From Melieria omissa (taxonomy: Eukaryota; Arthropoda; Insecta; Diptera; Ulidiidae), in assembly GCA_963971225.1 (NCBI GenBank), contig OZ020268.1:55489900-55553899 (forward strand): a stretch of 64,000 nucleotides of DNA, given 5' to 3'. Below the pieces are notes generated by a model, which ran no database searches, was not told the origin of the DNA, and worked only from the letters and a program-made list of their open reading frames with translations. Positions 33,892 to 45,655 of the stretch are shown here, in pieces (position 1 is the first letter of the stretch; each line of letters opens with the position of its first letter). Both the position numbers and the translations under genes were made by a program.

Positions 33892-34074
33892 TTATTTATA
33901 TACAAAATTTTCGATTGTAAAACCGAAATTGCTTTGATATCCGTAATCGCCACGCGCTCCCAATTGATATCGCTTAACTGCCATCGTTGGCATAGACCGC
34001 ACTTGCTTTAATATCAATTTTTCAAACACCAATGTGATTGCACAACATAAAATTCTGCCAAAGAGTCTAACGAA

Positions 34075-36506
34075 ATGCTCCAAGCATTAACAAGAAGAGC
34101 ATCACTTTCCATCGATTCTCTGGTAAGACATGAGCACACTCTGAGGAAGTGACACGCTTACATTTGTATGCAGTCATTCTACAGACAATGCACAAATGCC
34201 GCGCGCAAAACAGTCTGCCAAGAAGATGCGGCCGCACCGGCGCCGCCCCCGCCGCCACTGGAGCAGGGAAAACAGAAAACCGGCGATGAGGAGCAACCGG
34301 ATGTACAAAAGACGAGAGAGCTACAGAAAACGCCAGCTGGGCTGATGGAGCGACCAGACCCGTATGCCATAGAATGTGATTATATCGGACCGCCAGATGA
34401 GCTCTCAAACTTGCGACCGATTGTGCGTTGTGTACCGAAAAACGAGACACCCCTGGCGAGCAGGCTTCGAAGTAAACAAGAGGAAGTCGAGAAATGGAAC
34501 CACGAGTTCTGGTCAAGGCATAACAAGCGTTTTTATGATGTAAGTTTCCTTTTTTTACTATCGATAGTACCAAAAATGACAGTGCTTGATGGCACGGAAC
34601 CTATATGGGCCCTTAAAATGCCAGGTTGTCTTTCAAATCGTCGAATAGATTCCACAAACCAGTCTCATGTATCTGCTCGTTCAATATGAAGTACATATTA
34701 TGTACATTCATGCTATGAAAGGAATTATCTGCTCTATATTATTTGCGCAGTTTTGCAAATACGATTGCAAATCGAAGACACCTCCAAGGTGTGAATTCCT
34801 AATTTTATCTAACCTTTCCTCGAGGGCTGAGCGGTGCGAATAAGAATTGACAACCTTTTGAATTAACATGGCACTATTGTTGCATTCCTCATTGCACCCT
34901 CCCTCTTTTCCGCAAAGTATGCACCTTTTCCTCGCCTTGCATCCGAGCCTCGTGTGGACCAGCCGCCCACAATTATAACATTGCCTGGATGGAGGGAAGA
35001 AATGTGTGACTTTAAAATTTGTATAAAAAATTTGAATTGTCTCCGGCAACTCACTGCCTGCAAACGCTATCTTAAAATTTTCCGTTGGTATCAACTTTTC
35101 TTTGTCGGCTCTGTTTCTTCGCAATATTCTGTAGACAGACACCACCTTTATACTAGACTCAATGTTGTTAAACACATCCTCATCCGAAAACCCGATAGGA
35201 ATATGCCTAACAACACCGTATGTCTCCACAAAACTTCTCGGGATGAAAGGTCTAATATTCGCTTCGCTTAAGCTTTGATTTTCTACAACTTATTGGCGTC
35301 CAGAGCGTTTTTTAAATAAATTTTATATAGGGTTTTCCCCCAGGCTTTAATTATTTTGATGCCCTCTATTTGCATCTTTCTCATTTTTTCCCACAAATAC
35401 AACCCATTCCTGATTCTCTTGTTCTCAAACAGCCCCGACGCAGACGTATCTAATAAAACCGCAAAATCACCTTTGTGGTTTTTTTGATCTGTCATAGTCT
35501 ATCACCACTTGCCACTTTAATTCTTGTTTGCTTATTTTCCCCAACGGTAGCCATCTCTGAGCTGATCCCGTTGTTCACTTGCATACATAGCGGATTATCA
35601 ACCGCTAACTTCGCATACGTGCCTTTTCTTATTAGCAATCATTGTAACGGGATCATACCGTTAGCTTCATTCTCTTTTTCTTTGTCACTTTCAATTTTGC
35701 TTTTTTTCTTCGATTTCCCGTTACCAACCACGTCAACTTCACTGCCCTTGCACATGTTAGGACGCGTACCTGTATACATTTCCCCATTTGCAGCGTCCGC
35801 CATCATTACCGGCCTCTTACTGCCTTTCCTTGTAATTATCCTACACAACTTCGACACATTCTCTTCTGGTAAGTTTCCTAAGTTTTTTTTTTAGTATTTA
35901 AGCCCTTTAAGAACTCCTATGGTAATTTTTAGCCATGTGACATCTGTATATTTATTGCTAAAGTAGTTGTTGAGTAAGGTTTTATGAGTAATCTTGCACG
36001 AAAGCATCAAAAGCTAAATTTATTATTTTTGATTCCTTATGATTTAGGAAAAGTTGATTAAAAAATTTATTAAAAATTGGTATCTGCATTTTCCTCATCG
36101 ATGATGATTAGTTGCTTTCTAACTACAGCTACAAGAATTTTGCTTTTCTAGTAAAAGTCTTTTAAAAATGTAATGTAAAGTGTAATTATTAATAATAATA
36201 TCAAGTAAAAGCCTTGCATACTCCACAACATGTTTCTTATAGCCATCAATATTATCTAAAAATGAATACGATTTTTTTTCTACTTTTCAGGAAAAACAGG
36301 ATTTCATCAATTTGCATAAAGCTGCCGGAAATTACGATATCTCTGCCGATAAGATGAGTGTATTTTACAAGGCATTCTTAGATAAAAATAGAAAAATGCA
36401 CATCTTGTACAACCTGTCGTGGTATTTGAAAAACTTAGATCTTCTAATGTTGGCTTTTCAAGTATTCATACAAAAACTCTACTTAAAACGAAAAAATCGA
36501 AAATGA
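34075..36506 (+). CDS. COA8: Cytochrome c oxidase assembly factor 8 (COA8/APOPT1 family)
   Basis: Mitochondrial matrix factor that supports assembly of complex IV (human COA8 loss causes COX deficiency; family knowledge). Exons 34075-34122, 34174-34539 and 36291-36506 join in phase 0 to 209 residues. MLQALTRRASLSIDSLSFYR at the N-terminus is a good mitochondrial presequence; this choice of start uses a 48-nt first exon with donor GGTAAGA and acceptor ATGCAG. The family core is DYIGPPDELSNLRPI, then EKWNHEFWSRHN and, in exon 3, KMSVFYKAFLDKNRKMH plus YNLSWY. A proline-rich linker (APAPPPPPLEQ) is a local feature. Intron 2 (1.75 kb) is enlarged by a retrotransposon fragment; the exons are intact. 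Confidence 0.88.
34700..35860 (-). mobile_element. ORF1 (gag-like) fragment of a non-LTR retrotransposon in COA8 intron 2
   Basis: Minus-strand sequence 34708-35229 encodes a gag-like protein with zinc-knuckle motifs CYNCGRLVHTRLGC and CILCGKEGGCNEEC. The pieces at 35283-35495 and 35639-35857 (KSKKKSK-rich) look like its N-terminal part. In-frame stops near 35265-35275 and shifts between the pieces show decay. No reverse transcriptase follows, so the copy lacks its 3' part, unlike the usual 5'-truncated LINE. I/jockey-like ORF1 by motif; clade uncertain. Confidence 0.72.
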
Positions 36507-37025
36507 TTTGTCGTATAATTATAACTTTTTGTTTTTAAAAATAATGATCTTCATTATTTATACCTCAGTAATATTTATTTAGACAATTTTTAATTAATAA
36601 TAAATTAATTACAGCATAGTTCAGAAAATTCTTTAACTACATTTTGCATTTTTCATTGAAAATGTATAGGTATAAGCGAGCATTAGTTGTTTTATACATC
36701 AATCAATGTTGTGTACGAGCAAGCGGCATTTTGACGTGTCTAAACAGTGGCAATTTAGTTTTTGGCCGGCAAAGGTCTCATTGGAAAATAATTAAAAACA
36801 ACCATTTGCAGTCGTTCCCACATTGATATTTGTATTCGCATATGTGCTCGGTATTTCGTCTATTCGTATTACATTTTTCGAGTTGTACGATATTGCGAAA
36901 TTCGCTATAAAAACACGACACGCACTACGAGCTCAGCTCATTCGCGCGCTGTTTGCTGTACGTTTCATCCGCTACAAGTCACGTGCTCTGTGTTGCTGTC
37001 AGTCGGTTGTTAGTGTGTCGGTGCA
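36507..37025 (+). other. COA8 3' flank and upstream region of the RRM-like gene
   Basis: The first 100 bases hold the COA8 3' UTR with several AATAAA-like strings. The rest is the promoter and 5' UTR of the next gene. Nothing else recognised. Confidence 0.45.
36906..36943 (+). promoter_or_regulatory. Candidate core promoter (TATA box and initiator) of the RRM-like gene
   Basis: TATAAAAA at 36906-36913, then TCATTC at 36938-36943, which matches the fly initiator TCAKTY. The initiator A is 34 bases after the first T of the TATA box. The first coding ATG is 86 bases further on. Placement only; no expression evidence. Confidence 0.4.
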
Positions 37026-39527
37026 ATGTCTTACCTGGGCAATACTTCGGATGTTGAGTGTGAGAAAAACGATTATCAGAAAAGTCGTCTCCCAGGACTC
37101 GTTTCGAAAATGGCAGCAAGTAAATTGTCCTCGGAGCCCAAGTGGACGGAAAAGAGAGAAGATGATTCCAGTTCGGAAGTGTCAACGCCTGATAATTTTC
37201 TAACGAAAGGTGAATAAACGAGCAAAGTCGTTAACGTAAAAAATACGAAAATTTTTGAATGCAATTTAAGTGTGTGCGATTATGTAAAAGGACAACAATA
37301 CTTGTAAAGAAAACATTTATATGATCTGCTGCTTGAAAGAAGAAAATATATTTGGTAGTGATATTATTGCTAAAATAATAACATTAAAAATTAAGAAAAC
37401 TAGCTATAATAAAAAGTCGGAATGAGTTAAAGAAATTGAAATTTTATTTTTTTTAAGTTAAATGGGTTGTACCAAAAACTCAAGAAAACAAATCAAAAGC
37501 AAAATTAGAAACAACTGCCAAAATAAATAATATCTAAGTTACGTATAAAAACTTTTAATATTAAATCAACAAACAAATTTTTTAGTAACTATTAAAAACT
37601 ATATATATCCATCGAGCAAACAAATAAAAATCTACAAATTCGTATATGATTTTCCGTTAGGGGCATTTCTACTGACACCTTCATATGAGTTGTCAATGGA
37701 ACGGGCGGCACTCATTTGCGAGAAGATGAGTTTTAAGGGCTGCTTCAGCCTAACGAAAACCGCCACGGGCATTTTATTTAAATTCTCGCATCCCGACGAC
37801 TATCAGGCAGTTTACAAAAAGGGCTTTCACAAAGTGACCGGCGCACGATTCTATCGCAAAGTAAGTGAATGAATGAAATTTTAACAAAAAATCAATCAGC
37901 CATTAACAAACACTGTACTGAATAATACAATAACATTATGTAAAATATACACGTTTGTATGCAGTGCTGAATTGCTGAACTAATATTCAGTAATTATTTA
38001 TCAAATAATTTATTATAACCTAATGATTATTTTGAATTTCAACATTTTCCTTATAATTGAAAGTTTGTATAAAAATAGTAAATCTATTCAACTTTATAGC
38101 TCCTTTAACTTTCAAAATAAATCTAAAAAAAGTAATGTATTTGTCTTCATCGCCCCACTGCAAAGTCCCTGTAAAGTTTCAACAACATTCAATTCGGACA
38201 TCATGAACGCCAATTGATACGTACACTTTGTTACTCAAATACTTACACTATCAAAATCAAAAATCAATCATATTGTGCAAAATTTCTAGTTAAGTATATA
38301 AATACATATTTTCTTTGATTTTGCAGCAATCCTTTTCGAAAAGTGTAAGTATTGCAAAGTCAACTGCCACTAATATACTCAACACATTTCTCAATACTTA
38401 AAATACGCTCACGATGCCGCACCCTCCATGTCGTTTACGTATTTATACGCGCCACTATGTATATCTATGTGTATTATGTATGTATTCATGCAGATATCCA
38501 TACCGTGTCGACCCAGAAAGACATTTACACTGTACGTGCTGGATGTGCCGGAGGATTTGCCCGTGGAGGACATACGACATGCCATGTACAAGTTTGATTC
38601 GGTCGTGGAGGTGGTGCGTTTGCATATACACAGCCACTCTTCGGCCGCAATGGCGTTGGACAAGAGTGCCGAAGGTAATGAAGGAAGAAATTGAGAAATT
38701 TGGATTGACTTGAAAACATACAGTGCATTTGGTTTATAACGAACCCGTTTAAAACGAATTTCCGCCTAAAACGAACCAATTTCAAAAGTACGCGCTTTAT
38801 GTTTTCCCTTATTACGGACTCCCTTTAAAGCGAACTTTCGGTTAAAACGAACCATTTTGCCCAGTCCCTCGAAGTTCGCTTTAAGCGAAAAGTACTGTAT
38901 TTTCAAATATCTTGGCTTCTAAGCTAAGATGGCATCCTCCATTTTAACACTTTGTCTGAACATAATTTAATTTAATTTTGCCAGTGACGGGACAAGCAAT
39001 TGCAGTCTCTTCTTTTAAATTTCAGCATAATCCAAGCTTTCATGTTTCGAAATTTCATCAAAAACGTACATAATTTGATTTATTTTAGGCGCCGCTGCTA
39101 CACCAGACAACAAAATCACCGAAAAGATCGAACGAGCCGAACGCAAGGAACTACCACCGGCGGTCATACGCATAACCTTGGCTTCCTTGGATGAGTATAA
39201 CATTTTGCTGCAGAATGGCCTGAACTTCTACGATGCCACATTCTTTCCGACCGAAGCCAATATACCCCTAAAAGGTGCGCGTATCGACTATAAAAGAAGG
39301 TCAGTGAACAGTCGTCGCTGCAAGTCGTCGCAAGCGCCAAACGACTGTAGTTGCGATAAGTACGACAGTACTAGTGTTGTTATTTTTGCTCTCTTCTTGT
39401 TGTTGTTAGAATGCTGGATGGCAGCATACCCGGGCGTGTACGCGAATTGCTTCCTGTCTTCGATGCGGCTGGCTTCTGTAAATTGCCTCCGCCTACTAGT
39501 AAGCTCATCAAGCCGGCGCGACAGTGA
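37026..39527 (+). CDS. Uncharacterised protein with an RRM-like domain
   Basis: I do not recognise this gene by name. Six exons join in frame: 37026-37209, 37661-37860, 38327-38344, 38494-38674, 39089-39299, 39410-39527; total 303 residues. The N-terminus is polar (MSYLGNTSDVECEKNDYQ...). Exon 2 has AFLLTPSYELSMERAAL and FKFSHPDDYQAVYKKGF. Exon 4 has TLYVLDVPEDLPVEDIRHAM, which looks like the RNP2 strand and first helix of an RRM. Exon 5 is charged (ITEKIERAERKELPP). The 18-nt exon 3 encodes QSFSKS between consensus splice sites and keeps phase 0, so it could be skipped without a frameshift. A pogo-like MITE sits in intron 4. An RNA-binding role is only suggested by the fold. Confidence 0.72.
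38721..38897. mobile_element. pogo-like MITE (177 bp) in an intron
   Basis: TA at 38719-38720 and 38898-38899. The left end CAGTGCATTTGGTTTATAAC and the complement of the right end CAGTACTTTTCGCTTAAAGC pair imperfectly, both followed by GAAC. AAAACGAA motifs recur through the element. CAGT termini and TA target fit the pogo group of Tc1/mariner. Confidence 0.7.
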
Positions 39528-40576
39528 ATTCAAGGTTGCATGACATCAGGCGCACGCGAGCGTTTCACCAGCTGCTTGGCTAGTGAGCGCGTGCGTGCGT
39601 CCAAGACATTTCGAACGGATGCGGAGCAGCAGACAGACAACACAGTGCTCCACTCGTCATAGTTACTGTTCCCATTTCAATTATTTAATTCTGAAATGGC
39701 CCGTTATGGGCAAACAGTTAATTTGTTTCGCAGTCTAACATCTAAAAACAGCACCAAAACGGCAAACGGAAATGGACTAATACATTAACTATTACAACAA
39801 CAAAACCACTACATTCGCGCACTCGGCATTGCTGTACGACATGTATAATTGTGCAATAACAATAAATAATAAACAATTTTAATGCCATAAATACAAATTA
39901 AATAAAGATGCTGTAACAAAATTGACTGGTGACTTTCAGTTTAAGTGCTTCAAAAGTGATAAACGACAATTTGAGTGCAGCGGCTCTTAACGAATGACAT
40001 CGATTTGCACCTGATAAACTATGAGAATAGATTTTCCATAAGTGACAAGAAAATAAACTTTCGCACGCCCTCTTGTCAGCTGCAACTTGAGTTTCCGCCA
40101 ATGAAAGGACATTAAATAACTTCGTATGTCCATTATATGGCTGTCTTATACGTTTCAGGCGTGGGAGTTTTCTTGTATAGCACACAGTAGGTGTCTTTTA
40201 TTGCTTGTATTTTTTCGCAGTCGGTATTTATTTGAACCGGCGCATAGCCATTGATGTATGACGATTTTTTGCCATTTAAATTGTTTTACTTGCTTACGAG
40301 TGTGAAATGAGGGTTATGTAGCTACAGTTTCCCCACACACATTTGTGTAGAAATTAAATACAACCAAAGTTTTATTACTGCTTATTTTATGTATTAATTT
40401 TCTTGTACAATGAAATTTGTAATCGAAAATATTGCAGAATTCTGTAGCGCTTTAAACAAAAATTAATAAAAAAGATAAATAATATTTTGTCATTTATGTT
40501 TAATAATAATTTTTTGTTTGAACTAGAAACTAAAACTATTGTATTCTTTCATTATTATTTACTCTTATTGTAATTA
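39528..40576. other. Convergent 3' region of the RRM-like gene (+) and SerRS-m (-)
   Basis: AT-rich in the right half, with AATAAA strings near 39861-39880 that could end the plus-strand transcript. No exon, RNA gene or repeat pair was recognised. Confidence 0.45.
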
Positions 40577-42102
40577 TTAGCTAGGTGGTTTGATAAATTT
40601 GACCAGTTTCATCTCCGGCATACTTTTGTCCTTTTTGAATGAGTCACATTTCATATATGATTTTAGCGCATCTGGTACTAGAATTTTCTCATTGTCTGCC
40701 TGATAATTCAATTGAAATTAATTATTTTGATGTAACAATTATTTGTCACGAATAACAACTAAAGCACACACCTGATTAGATTCGATAAGCGCTATTAGCA
40801 GTCTGGGTATAGCCGCCGCTGTGCCATTTACCGTATGTACATACTTGAGCTGCCCGTCCGGACGGCGATACTGCATATTCAGACGTTTCGATTGATAGTC
40901 GGTACAGTTACTGCAGCTTGAAATTTCGCCCCACATTTGGCGACCCGGCATCCAAGCTTCAATATCGTATTTCTGGTAGGCGGGCGCACCCAGCTCGGAG
41001 GGCGGCATATCGAGCAGGCGGAATTTCAGTTGCAAATTGCGAAATAGTGAAATTTCAATATTTTTAAATGCCTCCAACATGGGTTCGGACTGGGATTCGG
41101 TGCATAGGGAAAACATTTCAACTTTGGTGAATTGATGAACTCTGTAAACACATAGAATATCACAAGTAAAATTAAATTATAATAACGCCTTAAATTATAT
41201 ATACCTGTAAATTCCTTTCTCTTCACTCAAACCGGAAGTCTCGGCACGATAACAGCGACTCGCGGCAGCCAATTTTATGGGTAGATTTTGCTCATCAATA
41301 ATTCGATTAGAAAAAAATCCAGCCAAAGCCATTTCTGATGTGCCCGACAAGCAGTCATTGGAATCCAATTTGTAAACCTACATAAATTACATTAAGTTTA
41401 TTTTCAACAATTAATAAAGTTAAATAATTTTGATTGATCAGAAAACCCACCTGCGTCCGTTCACCATGCACCTGCATGCCGCATCCCTCAATAATCGACC
41501 TGGGTAGTATGTCGGGCACAGCGACCAGTTTAAATTGTTCCGCTTTTAGCGCTTTTACCGCATATTGCACCAAAGCCTGCTCCAGTTTCGCCAGTGGGCC
41601 CATCAAGTAATAACTCTTGTGTCCAGTGTAATTGCCCAGATGATCCATGCGCAACAGGTTCATGTGTTTGCAAATTTCTGAAAACTCTCTGACTTTACCA
41701 AATTGTTTAGGCAAGTGATGCAACAGTTCACGCGGCTCATCGCCGTAGTCCAGTAAACGCGGATGTGTTGCATTGGGCAATTTGCGCAGCTCTAACTGCA
41801 ATTGATGATGCGCGTTTTCATTATCACCATGTTGCTGCAAATCCTTAATAAGGGAACGTATCAGTGGTACATTGTTTTTGTGCCGCCGCAGCAATACATT
41901 CTCCTCTATCACATCCAAATGCTGCCCCGCAGGCAATTCCACAGCCAAATGCAAATTGCGGCATGCTGGTAGGGCGCCTCTACACCAACCACGGCTGTGA
42001 GTTCAAGCACGAAACAATTGTTAGCACCTTATTTTCGCACCCAATTTTATTCACTCACCGTAATAAATGCGAAATAACAAAGGTTTTCTCCAAACTATAC
42101 AT
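40577..42102 (-). CDS. SerRS-m: Mitochondrial seryl-tRNA synthetase
   Basis: Class II synthetase that charges mitochondrial tRNA-Ser. Exons 5' to 3': 42059-42102, 41451-41994, 41205-41377, 40772-41141, 40577-40699, giving 417 residues. The start MYSLEKTFVISHLLRRGWCR is a plausible mitochondrial presequence; it needs the 44-nt first exon with GTGAGT donor. A helical N-terminal segment follows (NVPLIRSLIKDLQQHG). Catalytic motifs: LPRSIIEGCGMQVHGERTQ, motif 2 CYRAETSGLSEEKGIYRVHQ, EISSCSNCTDYQ, and motif 3 NGTAAAIPR with its arginine. These intact motifs argue for an active enzyme rather than the insect paralogue SLIMP. Convergent with the RRM-like gene. Confidence 0.9.
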
Positions 42103-42453
42103 CAGTGGCGTAAAACAAGAAGTAAAAACTTTGTGTATGAATCAATGCTAGTGAAGTTTGAGGTTAGTTAAATCAGCTGTTTGGTTTGTTTTTGTTGCAG
42201 TTTTCTTTTGATGTGGTTCGCTGTATAATAAATACTTTAGGAGTATGCTCGTGACAGTTTGAGAGCAATTGTAATGTAACAGCTGTTCGTGGCGTATTTG
42301 TATTAATCATCATTGTTGACGATCAAATGTTCAATTGCTCTTGGACTTGAGCTTCTTCTTGTTTAAAAGTACGAAACTTGAAACCAGTGGTGCCAATTTA
42401 CAGCTTTCATGATAAAAACATTACAGTTTTGTATTTAAAGTTGCACCGATTAC
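42103..42453. other. SerRS-m upstream flank
   Basis: About 350 bases of AT-rich sequence up to the LINE tail. It should contain the SerRS-m promoter on the minus strand. Nothing else recognised. Confidence 0.4.
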
Positions 42454-43277
42454 TTTTATTTATTTATTTATTTATTTCTTACGGCTTATAATAAGCCTAT
42501 TTCAAATTTCATTTTGTTATAAATATAAATATAAATATATGAAATATAAGGTTATCTTAATGCTAAGGTCTTACAATGACTGTACTGTAAAAACAGTAAG
42601 TTCACATAATTTCAATTCCTCTGGCAATTCATTGTAATATTTTAAACCCTTATACAACAGGCAATTTTTATCCATTTCTGTTCCCACCTTAGGTAGTTTG
42701 AAATTATATTTGTGCCTAGTGTTAATGCTATGTGTTTCATTTACAAATTTTAATTGAGTATATAAATAATTAGGTAAGTTACCATTTTTTATATTGTATA
42801 TATATGAATTTCATTGTGTAATAATAAATTTGCTGTTTCACACTAAGCCAGTTGAGATTACATAACATATCTCCTATATGTGCATCATAACGCGATTTCA
42901 AAATAAATCGCATAGCTTTGTTTTGCATTTTTTTGTGCCTTTTTAATTTGTGCATCTTTCATTATAAAAAATATTGTTGGACAGTAAATAAAGTGCGGTT
43001 CGATGATGGACTTATAAACCATAATTTTGTAATGTTTTTGCAAATATTTACAAGTTCTTTTCATAAAGAAGATTTGTTTGGCAATTTTACTAATTGTGTA
43101 ATCAATGTGATTATTGAATGTCAATTTATCATCTATTACAACACCTAAATATTTTATTTTAGATACGTGTCCGATCTCTGTCCTATTAAACTTCAGTACA
43201 TTCACATTTAAGTTGTTGTTTCTTGATATAAACATAAACTTCGTTTTGTCAATGAGGTTAGTGCAGTTGTCAGTCAA
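42454..43277 (-). mobile_element. 5'-truncated non-LTR retrotransposon (CR1/Rex-like RT C-terminus)
   Basis: The minus strand encodes the end of a reverse transcriptase: FNRTEIGHVSKIKYLGVVID, then DDKLTFNNHI and ISKIAKQIFFMKR (42885-43277). After a frameshift come recognisable pieces (NLNWLSVKQQIYYYT, KNGNLPNYLY, YNELPEEL) down to about 42590. The 3' end is a TTTA repeat at 42454-42478 (AAAT on the element strand). Frame breaks show that it is dead. Confidence 0.8.
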
Positions 43278-43311
43278 TGAGGTTTTGTGCAGTTAATCGT
43301 AAGTCAATTTA

Positions 43312-43826
43312 CGTGGGCAGTCCGATAAGTACTTAGCCCCACCGCCCGATGCCACTATCGTAAGAGAAATTTACTATCGTGTAGTACATCCTCATAGACG
43401 GTTACTGTCATAATACAGCTATATTGGATGTGTAGTTTTGTTTTGACCGCGTGTGGAAACGAACGTGTCCGCGGATTTTAGAAAAATGGAAAAAGGTATT
43501 GCGGTCGGTGATTCGCCAAATTGGTCGGATTAGGCTACGAACAGCTGCCCCATCCACCGTATTCTCCACATTTGCCCCCGTGTGACTTCTTTTTGTTTCC
43601 AAACTTGAAAAAGTCACTCGCCGGGCAGAAATTTGAGTTGAATGAGGAGGTTATCGCCGCCACAGAGGCCTCCAGAAAACGTATTTTTCAGGGGGGTTAA
43701 AGAAGTTGGAGCATCGCTGGGTCAAGTGTATCAAATTGAAAGGAGACTACGTTGAGAAATAAATCGCCACTTTTCCAAAATTTTCGTTTTTCTTTTGTAG
43801 GCTAAGTACTTATCGGACCACGCACG
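43312..43826 (+). mobile_element. Internally deleted mariner element (515 bp)
   Basis: TA at 43310-43311 and 43827-43828. Inverted ends CGTGGGCAGTCCGATAAGTA and, on the complement of the right end, CGTGCGTGGTCCGATAAGTA, both then CTTAGCC. Residual transposase sequence includes LPHPPYSPHLPPCDFFLF and KFELNEEVIAATEA, with the third catalytic aspartate (CDF). The N-terminal and central parts are deleted and frameshifted. It abuts the truncated LINE and may have inserted into it. Confidence 0.85.
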
Positions 43827-43828
43827 TA

Positions 43829-45655
43829 AATTTTAAAGAATGTATGTTGGTTATATGTATATATATATCATAACTGGTGTAGGTTATCTTAGGTCAAGTT
43901 GTCACATATCTTCTAAACTACTCAATACGTGTAACCCGTCTAGAGAGAAATAAATCAAATAACATCCATGACTCAGAATATAGAATATACTCATCTCTCA
44001 ATTTTTAGGTGTCTATTTTCATATCATTAATTCCAAGTCACTTGCTTAATTAAAAGTGAGTTTTTAATTAATGGGAAAATTGCCACAGTATCATTGGATC
44101 ATAAAACGATTGCTACACAAGTAACAAGAAAGAAACACAAAATACATGTTCGTTAACTGATTTGAATCACTCAAGTTTAATAAACCAACAAAAAAACATT
44201 TTCAAAAAACTTATAAAAGATTGAATTTCCTATCAAATATTTCAGTTACATATAGTTGATTTTCGTTTCCCGTACTTAATTTAAATGGCCGCACTCAACT
44301 TTATTCCCCATAGACTGCCAGCAGTAAAACTTGGCAGCACTTGACAGTATTTTACAATGGCTGCCACCATCAGATTTCACTGATTTAACAAGCGGAGAAA
44401 AAGTTTTCCCAACGAAAAACGAGAGAAAATTTTACACAAAATTCGAGCATTTATTGATTTGTTTGCGTTGCTGCATAGATTATACATTTCATTAAGCGTT
44501 TTTATCGCGTTGAGAGGATTTTAAGTGGAGAGGCGAGGAGTGCACCGCCGAAAAATATCGAGGAAAATAGGCCTTGAAAAAAAAAGAAAAAACAAAGCAT
44601 TTAATTGAGAGTGGTAAGAGAAGAAAATAATTTAATGTAAATCGAAGACAGTGCGCATCAGTGCAGAATGGGATGCGCTAGTATCTCAAAAGGTGCACGG
44701 GAAGAGCCCTGCATTCACGCAGTGTTTATTTCTAATATAAATACTAATAAATGATTAGTTGGGTTTGTGGGAATTGCGTGAGGCATTGGGGGAATGCCTG
44801 CGCTGAGACTATGCGCACTCTGTGCTGTGTGCATGGGTGTGCGTGTGTGTGTGTGCATGCGTGTGGGTCAGTGAGGGGGCAGCAGCAGGTGCGACATGAA
44901 ACATGCTTAAAGATGTGCGTATATCGAAATGTCGGATGCAGCGAGCGAAATGCGCCAACATTGGAGCAGCGATTTTTTCTTTCGATGGTAGATAATTGCA
45001 TGTTAGCATTTAGATTTAAACAAATTGGCAGCGGAAAAACAAATTGCGTCTAGTGTTTATAACGGATGCTAGCATGATTGTGAAATTTGTGGGATTGAAT
45101 TTGTGATTTCTAAATAAGACGGTGCAGCTGTAGGGCAATATTTGATAGACATAAGCCATCTGTGCGTTCAGAGTTGTCACTATCCGTGTTCACAGTAGGT
45201 TATTGAGTGACGAAATCGTGCTTAATTTTTGGTAACCTATAAATTAAACGCTGCAGAAGATGTGTGGTCAGGCGCAGTGATTGAAATTGTGTGGGTCAAG
45301 TAGTTGAAATGATTCGCTACCAACTCAAACCATAGTAAAAAGAACAGAAATTGGGATTGGTTGGTTGGTTTCAAACTAATATCTCGCCTAGTTTTTCAAA
45401 TTGAGTTTATGCTCTTCTTTGTGCCTGCACCCATGTACGATTTTTTTAATGCATTTAAATATGCTGAAACAATACGTTATAAAACTTGTCGAAAATAGCT
45501 CTCTGGCGATAATTAAAAACAATTAGTATAGGAAATGATAAATTTTTTTTTCGACTACATTTACTATATTTTGTATTTATATTCACTTTTTAGATCCTTA
45601 CAATTGCGAAGTTATTTCCTATAATTTTTGTTGATTGGCCTTTGACGTTGGCAAA
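43829..45655 (+). other. Upstream region of CkIalpha copy 1
   Basis: 1.8 kb between the mariner remnant and the CkIalpha start codon; it probably contains the promoter and non-coding 5' exon(s). A GT-repeat (GTGTGCGTGTGTGTGTGTGC) lies at about 44837-44860. No coding exon recognised. Confidence 0.4.

Noticed and set aside
34067..34573. 168-residue minus-strand frame opposite COA8
   Set aside because: Shadow frame. The plus strand has spliced exons with clear COA8 motifs.
44837..44868. GT-repeat run as a possible promoter element
   Set aside because: A simple microsatellite with no supporting motif near it.
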